Part shown: piece after piece, positions 1 through 11,330 of the stretch | Numbering within the stretch: the stretch's first letter is position 1 | How the letters are laid out: every line of letters begins with the position of its first letter | Source of the DNA: Zingiber officinale | Lineage: Eukaryota; Streptophyta; Magnoliopsida; Zingiberales; Zingiberaceae | Assembly (NCBI RefSeq): GCF_018446385.1 | Contig: NC_055988.1 | Location: 164,002,209 to 164,066,208, forward strand | Direction of reading: 5' to 3' | Length of the DNA stretch: 64,000 nt | The notes under the pieces: model-generated | What the model was told of the DNA's origin: nothing | Database searches by the model: none | Seen by the model: only the letters and a program-made list of their open reading frames with translations | Position numbers and translations under genes: made by a program

Positions 1-556
1 GAGCCACAGACACCAATCTCTCGCTAGAGGCCGAGCACTCGAGAGAGTTCCCCATGCCTCCAAACCCAAGCCTCCAGCGTGGGGGCAAGTCGATGGCTGC
101 CGAGGAGCGTGCTACGCCCTCTCCCTCCTCTTCTTTCGGTAGATACAAACGCTGCTTGGGTTCCAAGGGAAGCGGAAGCAAACAAACTTAGCAATGGGTC
201 GAAATGAAAAAGGGGTGGATGTTGGTGTTTCCAATCTACCTCAACATTTTGATATACAAACAAAAGTACTGCAGTTCTAGGGAAACAACTATCACTTTGG
301 GGAGAGGAGCTCTAAGGAGTGTAGTTCGTCAAGAGGGATGGAAGGCAAAAACATGTGAGGAGAGGAGAAGATCGTATGAGGAGATCGTGAAGAGGAGATT
401 GTGTGAGGAGAGGGAACATGAAGAGATCGTGTGAGAAGAGGAGAAAGACACAAAAAGCTAGGGTTTAGGAAGACTAAGGATGGAAAACAAGCACCCAAAA
501 TTTTTCAAAGAGGGAATCAAAACACGGCATTCGAAGGAAAAAAAGAAAAAGAATTA
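1..556. other. Left-edge sequence, no gene assigned
   Basis: A frame open from the window edge stops at 189-191 (plus), and overlapping minus-strand frames cover 24-263 and 292-498. None resembles a family I recognise. Positions 340-430 are purine-rich with imperfect repeats of a gaggagatcgtg-like motif. The block lies directly inside the CACTA end described next, so it may be interior CACTA sequence or a captured host fragment. Confidence 0.3.
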
Positions 557-879
557 AGTCAAAGACAATGATTTTAATAAATCATTGTCTTTGACTATAT
601 AAAATAATATAAAAATATAATGATTTAAAAAATTATTATCGTAGCCCTAAAAAATATTTTAAAATAACAATTTTAGAAAATTATTATAAAATACGTTGTT
701 GATTTTAAAAAAAAATCCGCTCAACGACAACAATTTTTACAAAATTGTTATCTTTTATCTTTTGGGGAGCTCAAAGACAACGATTTTATTAAAAACTGTT
801 GTCTTTGAGTAAATTAACAACAGTTCCTTCTAAAATCATTGTCTTTATGTTGTTATCTTTTAACAGCTTTGTTGTAGTG
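557..879. mobile_element. Terminal/subterminal region of a CACTA (En/Spm) DNA transposon
   Basis: The block ends with gttgtagtg at 871-879, the reverse complement of the CACTACAAC terminus typical of CACTA elements. Inside it the motif AAAGACAA(C/T)GATTTT occurs repeatedly in both orientations (about 560, 583, 774, 800, 830), as expected of CACTA subterminal repeats that bind the transposase. A perfect hairpin lies at 557-596 with 16-bp arms and an 8-nt loop. The other end would lie left of the window, so no target duplication can be checked. The next three bases, ctt at 880-882, would be one copy of the 3-bp target duplication. Confidence 0.7.
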
Positions 880-1505
880 CTTATATGAGGCTCCTTTACC
901 TCTGAAAAGCTTCCGAGAATGAGATTTTCATAGTGAATCTCTGAGAGAGAGTTAGATCATAGATTAGTCATTTTAAGGAGATGAATACCAAGTAAATCGA
1001 AGGTGTTAGTGTTTTGATGTATTTGCTTCAAGTTTCTGCTGTAAATGAAGTGAGCTATTCCCCCCCCCCCCCCTCCCCCCCAATCTCTAGCTCATACAAG
1101 TCCTAACACTATTGGTTGCTTACGCATGGATAGTTGCAGACAACAAATAGAATGCCTTACGAGCCCTACAAGACTTGCTCACCATGTCAGCAAGAAGATG
1201 AGACCAACAGACACATATTATTTCACTATGCAATTGTGGAGCAAGGTTCATGGTTGGATTGACATCAAATCAGAGAAACACACGGTGACAAGCCTATTTT
1301 TCAACCTTTCCAATGGCAATTCGGTGGCAAAGGATGAGTGCAGAAAGCACGTTACTTAGCGGTATCTTGTATGATTTTTCTCTTATGGCAAGATCACAAT
1401 CGATGTCATTTTGAGAGATGTGAGCCTAACATTGAGAGCATGTTTCAGAATGTGTAGACTTATGTCTACCGTTTTGTAGACATCTAGTACTTGTATAGCC
1501 TCTTT
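880..1505. other. Intergenic, no gene seen
   Basis: No convincing coding sequence. A homopolymeric C tract interrupted by one T lies at about 1062-1080. A 77-codon frame at 1126-1359 has no recognisable motif. Confidence 0.5.
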
Positions 1506-2460
1506 AGTTCGGCTATATATTTAACATTCCAAAAAAATGAGAGAGAAGCTTTGCCATTTAGCTCAGCCTACTCGAGATAAGAAGTTTCATCATTTGACTC
1601 AATCTATCCAAGATGAGAAGTTTCATCCTTTGGCTCAATCCAGTGAGATAAGAAGCTTCTCCATTCTACTCAGTCCACCTGAGATGAGAAGCTTCGTCAA
1701 TCAGCTCATTCTACCCAAGATAAGAAGTTTCATCCTTCGACTTAGCCCACCCGAGAAGAGAAGCTTCACCATTCGGCTTAGCCTATTCGAGATGAGAAGT
1801 CTTACTGATATGACGTTCCTGCTCGTCTCCTCTTGGCCTCTCCGATCTGATGCTCTTGCTCATCTCCTCTCCCCCTCCCCTGATATGACGCTCCTACTCA
1901 TCTCCTGTTGGTCCCACTGATCCAACATCTCTCATTCCAATCCAACTACTCCATCTATTAATAGCACGTGAGACGTCACGTAGGTTAGCATAACATGTGA
2001 GACAACATGTGTGTTGTCATAGCACGTGGAACAACATGGTCTATATTGCGTGACCCCATACGATCTTCTATAGTACAAGATGTAGGTGATATGATATGAT
2101 GATGTGACACATTCCCTACTAGATACGTGTCCCATCAATCAAAATCTAGAGGAGAGAGATATAATTCCATTCCTTCAGCAGTGATATAAAAGAAGTCTGC
2201 TCCTGTGAGCAAAGATAGACCCACACATATATGCACAAACCTCCACCATCTTCTCATTTTTCATTGTTCTTATTCTTCACTTTCTCTATTAGAAATTGAC
2301 TTAAGCGTAGGACTGGTTGAGCCAAGCCACCCCTGACCTCCATTATAACTCTCTTTCTCTTGAGCTTCACAGTCATTCTTAGTGACCCTACTCTCCCTTA
2401 ACATTCAACGACTTCATCAACATAGTAGACAGTTGTCTGATGACTTATGATCATCAACAA
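1506..2460 (+). mobile_element. LTR-like retrotransposon block (probably Ty3-gypsy), degenerate
   Basis: After a minisatellite (separate entry) comes a region with repeated gcacgtg/acatgtg motifs, a TATA-like gatataaaag at about 2182, and a downstream stretch around 2297-2340 (gacttaagcgtaggac followed by gagccacccctgacc-like sequence). That stretch resembles the R/U5 part of gypsy LTRs with the TTGAGCGTCGGAG hallmark. The ends are not resolved and no matching second LTR is visible, so it may be a solo or truncated LTR. Confidence 0.45.
1560..1805 (+). repeat. 36-bp minisatellite, 7 imperfect units
   Basis: The core motif gaga(t)(g/a)agaag(c/t)tt recurs at 1574, 1610, 1645, 1681, 1717, 1753 and 1789, a spacing of 35-36 bp. 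Because 36 is divisible by three, the array stays open as part of a 127-codon frame (1537-1920) reading a 12-residue repeat around RSF. I read the frame as a by-product of the period rather than a gene. Confidence 0.8.
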
Positions 2461-3170
2461 TCTCAAGTAGGAATACTTATATGATATTAAAAATATAAGC
2501 AAAATATATAGGCATAGTTTACTTTGTTTCATAAAAATTATGTGATTAAATTGACTTAAGCAATATCATATAGGTAGGTCATTGAATTAGTTAAAAAATA
2601 CATTATCTCAATACCATCATTAACTATAAATGATGTTTACAAATGGTTCGATCCATGCAATCAATTACTAGGACTACTGGTTGTCATATTTAGTTTGTAT
2701 GTAAGTTTGTTAATTATATCTAGATGAATTGGCTAATAAGTATAATTATTTTGACTTGTGTCATACTTCTTACTATTGAAGGATTGTCTAACAAAGTGGA
2801 GCTGGTCTTTAAATAGTTTAATTTAGTTTAATGAAAATCATATTATTTAATTGATTATTGACAAAGCTCGAATGCTTTATTTGTATACCGTAGGAAATGA
2901 AAACATATGCATCAATAGTTGCAAAAAAAAAACCCACATATCTAGCATAAGTTACATTTGATGAGTAAATTGAGTCATTTTATAGAATTCTTTTGTCAAA
3001 CTTTTCCAAAAGGTAAGGGCGAGGGAAAAGGGCATTCATGAGTGAATCTCTATGAAAAACACATTAGCATTATAAATAATGGCTCCTTTGTGTCTTTTCT
3101 TAGCATATCATAAATCCACTCAGGAGATTACTAGTTAATATCTTTGATAACTAGAATTCAAAATTTTTAA
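2461..3170. other. AT-rich intergenic, nothing recognised
   Basis: No supported coding sequence, RNA gene or terminal-repeat structure was seen. Confidence 0.5.
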
Positions 3171-3174
3171 ATTT

Positions 3175-3490
3175 TGCAATGTGATTGTGACTTTCACAAC
3201 CAACAACATGACATTATTGCTCGGGATCCCAAATAGAGGCATGCATATAAAGATAAATTCCAATGTTACTTATGGAGAATTGTATAAAAGATATTTTATA
3301 AGGAATGAGTTAAATCGATCTATATTGAAACACCTAATAAAAAATATTATCTCCACATGGAATCAGATGAGAATGTTAGATCATTTTGTAAATTTTATAT
3401 TATGTATATTTTTTTCTTCTATTTTATTTGCTTCTTCTATTATATGATGCATGAACTCTCAAAATTTGGAGAAGTATTTGTCATAATGAC
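3175..3490 (+). pseudogene. Frameshifted fragment resembling a plant transposon-borne domain (PMD/DUF1985-like)
   Basis: A frame at about 3181-3360 reads VTFTTNNMTLLLGIPNRG and continues with a YGELYKRYF segment. It then carries on in another frame from 3357 (SDENVRSFCKFYIMYIFF), so one frameshift joins two parts of one former reading frame. The 'F...D...LLG(I/L)P..G' core is typical of plant mobile domain and DUF1985-type proteins carried by plant DNA transposons. The family call is from memory of that pattern and is tentative. There is no start, no zinc-binding or catalytic region, and no intact gene. Confidence 0.35.
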
Positions 3491-4699
3491 TCCTAGTCAT
3501 ATCATTGCATTACTTTATAGGAAGGGATTTATTGGTCTACCCGTTGTAAGTCGTAAATATGTAATTATTTTTTTTACATAAATAGCTAATAGCATCCGGT
3601 AATTTATTTATAACATAGACTTTGTTTCTTAAATATGTCTCTATTCAACATCCAACCAACATCGTAGGACCGATAATAAGTAAGTGGAGGTCTGCGTATT
3701 CTCGTATTAATAAAGTAACCTCTCTAGGTAAACATAAGGTGTATTTATTATAATCCTATTTTCTGTGTAAAAATTTGTTAGTTGAGTATATATTGTTAAT
3801 GATTATTTAGATTATTATTAATATTCTTCCTAAATCATGAAGTCCATTTACTTGGACCCACTCGCCACTCAATTTGAGATAACATCACAACAAGGCGACA
3901 CATTTATTGCATAAATCGATATAGACTTATCAGAGGTAGCTGAATGTTCATTTTATATTTTAAAGGAAAAAACTATTGAATTCCTTAGCCGTTAGAATGA
4001 AGAATTAGTGATATTAAATAAATAATTAGTTGTATTCTGGAAAGGAAAGATTATCTTATCCAACTAGGCAGCCTGCAGAATATCCTCCTATTGAAGATTC
4101 ATCGATCAATTTGATAAGAAGAGAACACAACTAAAGTTGCTATGACTTCAAAGACACTCCTAAAGATAGACTGCAATGGTCCCGGATACAAGTAAATCAG
4201 AAGCAGTGTTAAATATTTTATTTAAAAATAATTTTCTTAAATTTTTTAAATATTTTTAAAATATCTAAATGCATTTTTTTTTACTTTTATAATAATTTTC
4301 TTTAATTTATATAAATTTAAAATACTTTTTATCTATTTTTTTTATATTTTAAATAAAATTTTAGGTTGTGATCTTAAATTTATAATCTGGATTTATTTTT
4401 GGTTATAAAAATTTATATATATTTTTTGTTTTATATTATAATAATTTTTTAATGGATATAATATAATCTTAATTTCATTTATAATCCTTATTAATTTCTA
4501 TTTATAAAAATTATATGATTTTTGTCTCAATTTATTTTAAAGTCTGTGTTAATTATTTTTGATATATTTTATTAAAATAAAATGGATTAATAATTTCTTA
4601 GCAAATTCGTCTCTAATTGATATAAATTTAAAATAATTTTTTAATTAAAATATTAATTATTAATAAGCATGACCCATAAATATTTTTTATGTGTCAGCT
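3491..4699. other. AT-rich intergenic, nothing recognised
   Basis: Strongly AT-rich from 4200 onward, with many homopolymer runs. No coding or RNA features are supported. Confidence 0.5.
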
Positions 4700-5110
4700 A
4701 AATTTAGTAAATTAAAATCAATAAAATGTTAGGTAAAAATACTGACTAAATCTAAGGTTAGTAAAAAAATTAAATTTTAATGGCAACTCTCATTTTGGTT
4801 AGTAATAAATTATAAGCAAAATAAATTTATCTAATAAAAAAATAAATATTATTCATAAATTTAATTTTAGTTGATAAAAAATTAAATTTTACCCATCGAA
4901 TATAATTTTAACTAAAAAACTAAATATTCTCACCTAAATCTAATTTTGGTCAATAAAAAATTAATATTATCTGTTAAATATAACTTTGGCAAGTATACAA
5001 TTAAATATTATAGGCCAAATAGATCTAACTAGTAAAAATTTAAATTTTACCGATCAAATTTAAGTTTGGTCAGTAAATATAAAATATTATAATGGGACCA
5101 CCAAAATTGA
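4700..5110. repeat. Degenerate short-period tandem repeat
   Basis: Imperfect recurring units of the form 'taattttggt-cagtaaa-aattaaa-tttta' recur with a spacing of roughly 55-65 bp between about 4740 and 5100. The units are too diverged for exact boundaries. Confidence 0.4.
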
Positions 5111-5389
5111 AATGTTTACTATCAAAATTGATTTTGTAAGGATAAAACTCACCGATAATCTCATCTTTTCTGGTGGGGACGGTGTCCAATATGTTTTATA
5201 GGAAAATAAATGAGTCGTTAAGTGAAATATCTTATAATGTTCTTTAAATCACATCAGGCATTGGACGGTCACGTGATGGTAAAAAAATGATTTATTCATT
5301 TATATGTTCGTTAATGCGTTTTTAGACCGAGAGAAAGAGATAAATTATGAATAATTATTAATTTTAAATAATTGAATAACGTACGAAAA

Positions 5390-5640
5390 ATGATAGGCAT
5401 CGGGTTACTTGATCAAAGTTGAACTCTCAGATTTTATAGAGATAAATTATGAAAAATGATAGGCATCCGCTTACTTAATCAAAATTGAACCCTCAGATTT
5501 TATAGAGATAAATTATGAATGATTATTAATTTTAAATAATTAAATTATGGATGATTATTAATTTTAAACAATTGAATAGTGTACGATAGGCATCCGGTTA
5601 CTTAATCAAAGTTGAACCCTCAGATTTTATAATGGTAATA
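5390..5640. repeat. Three direct copies of a ~60-bp sequence
   Basis: The segment gataggcatc(g/c)g(g/c)ttact, followed by a tcaaagttgaaccctcagattt-like stretch, occurs at about 5392, 5458 and 5588. The first two copies are adjacent. The third follows an AT-rich spacer that itself contains a duplicated gattattaattttaaa motif. Confidence 0.75.
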
Positions 5641-5732
5641 TTACTGTGTGCTATAGCTAATTGTACGTCATAAAGGAACACTCCACTTCACTTCGGACGA
5701 TCAGGTGATGACACATGCGATTTTTTAAAGGG

Positions 5733-6378
5733 TAATTTTACCTGCAATCCCTATTGGTAAACAAATCTTTGCACTATCCATGAAAATCTTTATTTTTACT
5801 CCCCAGTCAAACATATTTACCTAATTATCCATGATATTTTTAGATATAAAAGTCTAAAAATAAGTATAAATCCTCTTAAATTTAGTATATTAAATTAGAA
5901 TCTAGTATATTTTCTATCAAATTGAGTACGATTTTTTTTTCACCTCAAAATATACTCGATTTTAATTTAATGTGCTGAATTTAATAGGAATTATATTCAT
6001 TTTTAGACTATTTGTACCGAAAAATATGAGGATTAATTTCAATAGAAAATATACTCGATCCTAGTATAGAGTGTTGGATTCTTGTGTAAAGTGCTGAATT
6101 TAACAGAAATTATACTTGTTTTTAAACTTTTTATACCTAAAAAAATAAAAGGAACAATTTTGATAGAAAATATACTCGATTTTAATATAAAATACTGATT
6201 TTAAGAAGAATTATATTCGTTTTTGAACTTTTTATATTCAATTTTGGACTTTTTATATTTAAAAAATCTGAGGGGCAATTCAAGTAATACTTTGTATGCA
6301 GAGAGTAGAAATAAAATTTTTTTGGACGTAAAAATTATGTACAAAATTAACATTGTGATTATAGATTTTCTCTAATTT
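5733..6378 (+). mobile_element. MITE-like element, copy 1
   Basis: This ~650-bp block matches the reverse complement of 26195-26947 along its whole length. The matching includes the motif acataatt/atccatgatattttta near one end, multiple 'gagtatattttcta' segments, and the end reading gattttctctaattta. The two ends of the family resemble each other in inverted orientation (ctctaattt termini followed by an aacttt-caatcccc-type motif), as in a miniature inverted-repeat element. There is no coding capacity. Boundaries are approximate. Confidence 0.55.
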
Positions 6379-7066
6379 AGAGTTTTTTAAAAGAAAAAAA
6401 ATGAGAAATGAATCACCTCGAGCCTCGAGGCCCCACAATTTGACAATCCCAAAATCAGCTATTTGATAAATCGTATAACACCTACTCGTATAACACCTAC
6501 GCAATATAGGAACTCGCCGGTGACGGAGGAGAGCGACAAAGGCTTCGGCATCTGCAGCGAGGTGGCTGCCGAAGAGAGGAGGGATGGCAGCTCGGCGGTC
6601 TCACTTCTCAGGACAGGGACACGGTGTTCGTCGGAGTGTTTGCTGACGTCATGGCGCTGGGGGCGCGGACATCTCCATGTTCCGTGTCTCGGTAATTAAA
6701 CGCCTCATTTGGTAAATTACTATTGATAGTCGCACACAATCTACCTACAAAATCTTCCACTGTAATCTTGCTGTTTTCCTACTCCGATTTGAAATCAAAC
6801 AAGCATTAATTCAAATCCACGTCGAGATCAATCTTCATCCCTTACTTTACTTGCACCCAAGTTAAGGATCACTAAAAGCGTACCAATACCGGCGATTCCA
6901 TCATCTTCCTCCTCTCTGGCCGGAGATAAAACTTTAAGTAGCACAAGATTGCAAAAATGGAGAAGGAGACAGAAGCAGCAGAAGGCAACCTGCATCAGTC
7001 AGTCAGCGACTGCGCGCTCCAGGGGATGCTTTAATGTCTCGCAGTGAGTACGGTCACCTCCCGCAC
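6379..7066. other. Upstream region of the receptor kinase gene
   Basis: A GC-rich island at about 6505-6690 carries an unassigned 78-codon frame (6463-6699). AT-rich sequence follows, then the kinase 5' leader. No TATA box stands out; an ataaaact motif at about 6926 is the closest candidate. An upstream in-frame ATG at 7034 precedes the preferred start. Confidence 0.4.
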
Positions 7067-9069
7067 ATGGCGTCCCGGTTGTTGCTCCGGCTCGTCGCCG
7101 GCGCGCTCCTCCTCCTGGTCGGTCTCCCCGGCGGGACGCCGGATCTGGCCTCCGACACTGCCGCGCTAGTGGCTTTGCGCGATGCCATCGGTCTCTCCGC
7201 TCTGCCCACGTGGAACTCCTCCGTCCCAACCTGCAGCTGGCCGGGGGTCACCTGCGTCTTCGGCCGGGTCGACGAGCTCCGCCTCCCCGGCGTTGGCCTC
7301 ATTGGCCAGATTCCGGCCGCCGTCGGTAACTTCACCGCCCTCCACACGCTCAGCCTCCGGTTCAATGCTCTTTCTGGTCCTCTGCCCGGTGAGCTAGCGC
7401 GCCTCGTCGAGCTCCGCAACCTCTACCTCCAGGACAACCGCCTCTCCGGCGAGATCCCGCTCTTTCTCGCCTCCATGAAGAGCCTCGTCCGCCTCAACCT
7501 TGCTGGCAACCAATTCACCGGTCGGATTCCTTCGGAGCTCAACAACCTCACCCGCCTTGGCACGCTCTACCTGGAGAGCAACAGGCTCAGCGGCGAGATC
7601 CCGCCGCTTGACATCCCCAGCTTGGTCCAGTTCAACGTGTCTTACAACCAGCTCAACGGATCTATACCGGCCGGCCTCCGTTCCCAGCCCAAGAACGCGT
7701 TCCTCAACACCAGCCTCTGCGGCGGCCCCCTGGGGTTGTGCCCAGGCGAGATCGCGCCTTCTCCCTCAGCGGAGGGAGCTTCTGGGAACAATGCCGGCGG
7801 CGGCGTCTTTCCAGAGTCCGGCAAAAAGAAGAAACTCTCCGGCGGGGCGATCGCCGGGATTGCGATTGGTGCCGCCGCCTTCGTGCTCCTCCTGCTCGTT
7901 GCGCTCATCCTTCTCTGCCGTGGCAGGATGGGCGCCGCTGCTTCCGGCACGAAGCCGATGGAGACAGCGGAGCTTGCAGAGGAAAGGGATAAAGGTCCCG
8001 GAGATGGAAGAGCGAACAGTAACGGAGCGGCAGTGACCTCAACCGCTGTCACCGCCGCCGCAAAATCTTCGTCTGCTTCCAGCGGTGGCCCCGGGGTTAA
8101 GAAACTCGTGTTCTTCGGCAGCCGGAGAACAACGCCGGCCTTCGATCTAGAGGATCTCCTGCGTGCGTCTGCAGAGGTGTTGGGGAAGGGAACCTTCGGG
8201 ACAACCTACAAGGCGGTGCTCGAGTCGGGGGAGGCGGTGGCCGTGAAGCGGCTCAAAGACGTGAATCTGCCGGAGGCGGAGTTCAAAGAGAGGATCGAGG
8301 CCATCGGCGCCATGGACCACCTCAACCTTGTTTCCCTCACGGCCTACTACTTCAGCGCCGACGAGAAGCTCCTCGTCTACGAGTTCATGTCCACGGGCAG
8401 CCTCTCAGCTCTCATGCACGGTAACCCCCCTCTTAATTAGCATCCGAATGCCGTCTCCGGCCAGAATTCATGCTAAATTCACCGATCATCTTCTCAGGCG
8501 ACAAAGGGTCCGGCCAAGCGGCCCTCGACTGGGAGACAAGAACCGGCATCGCCCTTGCGGCGGCTCGAGGCCTGCAGCACATCCACTCCGCAAGCCCATC
8601 GACTTCTCACGGCAACGTCAAGTCCTCCAACGTCCTGCTCACCGAGTCGTACGAAGCTCGACTTTCCGACCACGGCCTGGCTCTGCTCGCGGCGGGGTCG
8701 ACTTCCCCTGCTCTTCGCGGGGCAGGGTACCGAGCTCCGGAGGTCACGGATCCCCGGAAGGTATCGCAGAAAGCGGATGTGTACAGCTTCGGAGTTCTCC
8801 TCCTCGAGCTGCTCACGGGCAAAGCGGCGGCGCAGGCCGTCCTGAACGAGGAGGGAGTAGACCTCCCGAGGTGGGTGCAGTCGGTCGTCGGGAAGGAGTG
8901 GACTGCAGATGTGTTCGACGCCGAGCTGCTCAGGTGGCAAAACGCGGAGGAGGAGGAGATGGTGCGACTCCTGCAACTGGCCATGGATTGCGTGGCACAC
9001 CACCCAGACAAGAGGCCTTCCATGTCCGAGGTGATAGCTCGGATCAGATCAATAAGAAGTGAATCGTGA
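7067..9069 (+). CDS. LRR receptor-like pseudokinase (LRR-III family, RLK902/RKL1-like)
   Basis: Two exons, 7067-8420 and 8498-9069, are joined by a GT-AG phase-1 intron and give 641 residues. Met at 7067 immediately precedes a hydrophobic signal peptide; the in-frame Met at 7034 would add 11 polar residues, so 7067 is preferred. Domains in order: signal peptide (~1-26); LRR N-terminal cap with a CSWPGVTC motif (~60); about five leucine-rich repeats (~70-205); a juxtamembrane spacer; a transmembrane helix (~257-280) after a basic KKKK segment; and a cytoplasmic kinase-like domain (~370-635). The glycine loop (GKGTFGTTYK) and VAIK-type lysine (VAVKRLK) are present. The catalytic HRD is replaced by HGN (HGNVKSSN), and DFG reads DHG, so the protein is probably catalytically weak or dead and signals by scaffolding. 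The APE motif (RAPE) is intact. Codon use is very GC-rich compared with the flanks. The LRR-III family generally acts at the plasma membrane with partner kinases; the ligand is unknown. Confidence 0.95.
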
Positions 9070-9822
9070 TCGTGCTGAATCTTTTAGTTTCTTGACGAGG
9101 AAACAAAGTCCATTCTTTTTCGTTGGTTGCCTGTGATTAAGCAATTGGTTACTTGTTTGTTTCTTTTTTGTTTTCCAAGGATTTCGAAAACCACACACTG
9201 TTGTGGATTACTGGGTTGTGGATTACTGGGTGTTGAAATCATCATAGGTTTCCTTAATTATGTAAGTAATATAATTTTCTTTTTTATAATCTGATAATTT
9301 GTGTATTGGATTAATCCCAAGTATAATTTCTCATCTTTAATAGGATTTGAATTAGTTATCTTATTTGTTCCTTAAATAATAGTTACTTTCATGCATGATG
9401 GAAGAAGGAAGCTTCTTAGTTGGAGTGATATATCGGTTCTATGGGCCCATGGCAAGATAAGTAAATGATAGGGATATCTTTGATCTTTTATATGAGAGAG
9501 ATATTTTATCAGTTGCAAATCAACTTCAAAATCTATTAGCATATGCTCATATAAATACCAACTACATTGACCATGGGACTTCTTTGTCGTGTAGTTGATT
9601 CTTGAGTTTAGTTAGAATTTAGTTAAAAACATTTATTCACAAGTTCGACTGAAAATTTTCAATAACGTAAAATCATTAAAAAAAAATCTTATTTATCATA
9701 ATTTTTTAAGTTAAATTAATATTCTATCATATTTTTCATCTTGAAATTACTTTTTTTTAAATCTCACCATGAAATCTATCCCGACATAAAAATAGTAATA
9801 TTAAGGTCTTCTAGATATTTTC
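9070..9822. other. Intergenic, 3' of the receptor kinase
   Basis: It holds a short direct duplication of gttgtggattactgg at about 9202-9233. No gene was seen. The first few hundred bases probably include the kinase 3' UTR. Confidence 0.5.
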
Positions 9823-10338
9823 CCGTAACACCATAATTTCCTACGGAGAGTAGCAAATATCAAAAGATTTATCGGGAGGAGTCCGACGAGACTACTCTGA
9901 TGCCTAAATTAGTATAAAGGTTGGATAATAATCGGAAAAAGATAGAAGAATTAGAAGTATGGTTAGAGAATCCCCCTCTCACTCTTTACTTTCTCTTTTC
10001 CTTACTTTTATAGAGAGAAACCCCTAGAAACTCTTCTTATTGTGGGCTTATTAATGGGTCATTCATGGGATTAAAGGGTCATTTATAAGTTATTAAAGGA
10101 TCATTAAGGGACCTTATTGTAACCATCATGCTCTTTAATTTAATAATTGATGCATGCCGAGAGCTTGAGAGGTGCGCAGGTAGGTAACTCGGATCGGTTT
10201 GGAGTTGGACCATCCCAGAAGATGGATCGTCTCGAAAGATGGGATACTGTCACATAATCCCCATGTTGACCGAGGCCTAGAGAATACCACCCGGACTCTC
10301 TATTAACAGAGTCAAGGGCCCATCATGTGGACTCTTAC
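9823..10338. repeat. Dispersed repeat, probably LTR-derived, also present near 25.19 kb
   Basis: Its first ~120 bp (cccgtaacaccat... through tttatcgggaggag and ggataataatcgg) recurs at 25191-25310 in the same orientation. This cggagagtagcgaac/gggaggagcc-type sequence looks like part of a retrotransposon LTR or UTR. The right side was the target of the LTR element inserted at 10339. Confidence 0.5.
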
Positions 10339-11265
10339 TGTTGGACTTTGTGGTTGTTTTGATGTAATCAACCAAGTTAGTTAGATCCTGTTTATTTTTA
10401 ATCCCTGTGTCTAAGTGTGCAGGAGCTTAGGAGCGCAGGAAGTCAAGCGGAAGACACAGCTAGCGAGAAGGACGGCACGGGAAGGGAGTCGACGGGCTCG
10501 GTGCGTCCGAAGGACGGGAGAGATGCAGAAGAGTACACCGGTGGGCGAGAAGAATGTGTGCGAGGTTCGAGGGACGTAAAGCCGGGATAGAAGACTGCTC
10601 GAGGAAAAGGCCGAAAATTGGGGTCGGATGAGTCATATTCCGGTTAGCCGCAATCACCCAAGCTATCGGAGCATCGGAAGCTAAAAGAAAGTATAAAGGA
10701 GCTAGAATGCTAGCTGGAGGCGCCCTCAATGAAGCAATGGAGGCACCTACATTGTCCTCAACCTTGGAGGCACCTCCAATAAGTGTTGAAGGTGCCTTCA
10801 ACAATGGAGGCGCCTTCAACACTGCTTGAGGCGCCTCCAAGCTGGTCAACTCGACCGTTTGAGCACGGATAGAGTTTTATTCGCTTGACTTGGTTAGAGG
10901 CGTCTTGGACCTTTGTTGGAGATGCCTTGGACCTTCGAGACAGAATTTCCAGGAGCTATTTAAAGGCCCCTGGATCTAGGAAATTATAATTTAATCAAGC
11001 ATTCAATTCCTAACAACTTGTGAGCTCTTTTAGTGTGTAAAAAGGCTTCTCGCCTACGGTGAAAGAGACATTCTAGTGGAGCTATTCAACCACCTTGGAT
11101 TAACAACCGTCTTGGTTGTAACCAAATTAATTTCTTGTCTCTTATTTAATTCTGCCTTTTACTTTAATTGTTGCTATTTAGTTTGAGTTGAGAACCGAGG
11201 AGGGTATACTTTTATTTTGCAAACAATTCACCCCCCCCCCTCTTGTCGGTCCCTCTGCACCGACA
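10339..11265 (+). repeat. 5' LTR of gag-only element 1
   Basis: 927 bp, running from tgttggactttg to gcaccgaca. The U3 half contains a cluster of about eight GGAGGC(G/A)CC-type palindromic motifs between about 10715 and 10930. The 3' part has a C-rich run (ttcacccccccccctcttg) close to the end. Confidence 0.92.
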
Positions 11266-11267
11266 AG

Positions 11268-11278
11268 TGGTATCAGAG
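11268..11278 (+). promoter_or_regulatory. Primer binding site (initiator tRNA-Met), element 1
   Basis: TGGTATCAGAG, complementary to the 3' end of plant initiator methionine tRNA, begins two bases after the 5' LTR. This is the standard minus-strand primer site of copia elements. Confidence 0.9.
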
Positions 11279-11330
11279 TCTGACCGCCTCAGAAGGACTA
11301 ACTGTCAACTGAAGCACAAAGATCAAGACG

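Noticed and set aside
7034..7066. Upstream in-frame ATG as the start of the receptor kinase
   Set aside because: It would put 11 polar residues before the hydrophobic signal peptide. Met at 7067 sits directly before it, as in the family.
8328..9062. 244-codon frame overlapping the kinase exon 2
   Set aside because: It is an out-of-frame shadow of GC-rich coding sequence. The real exon in the other frame encodes the kinase C-lobe.
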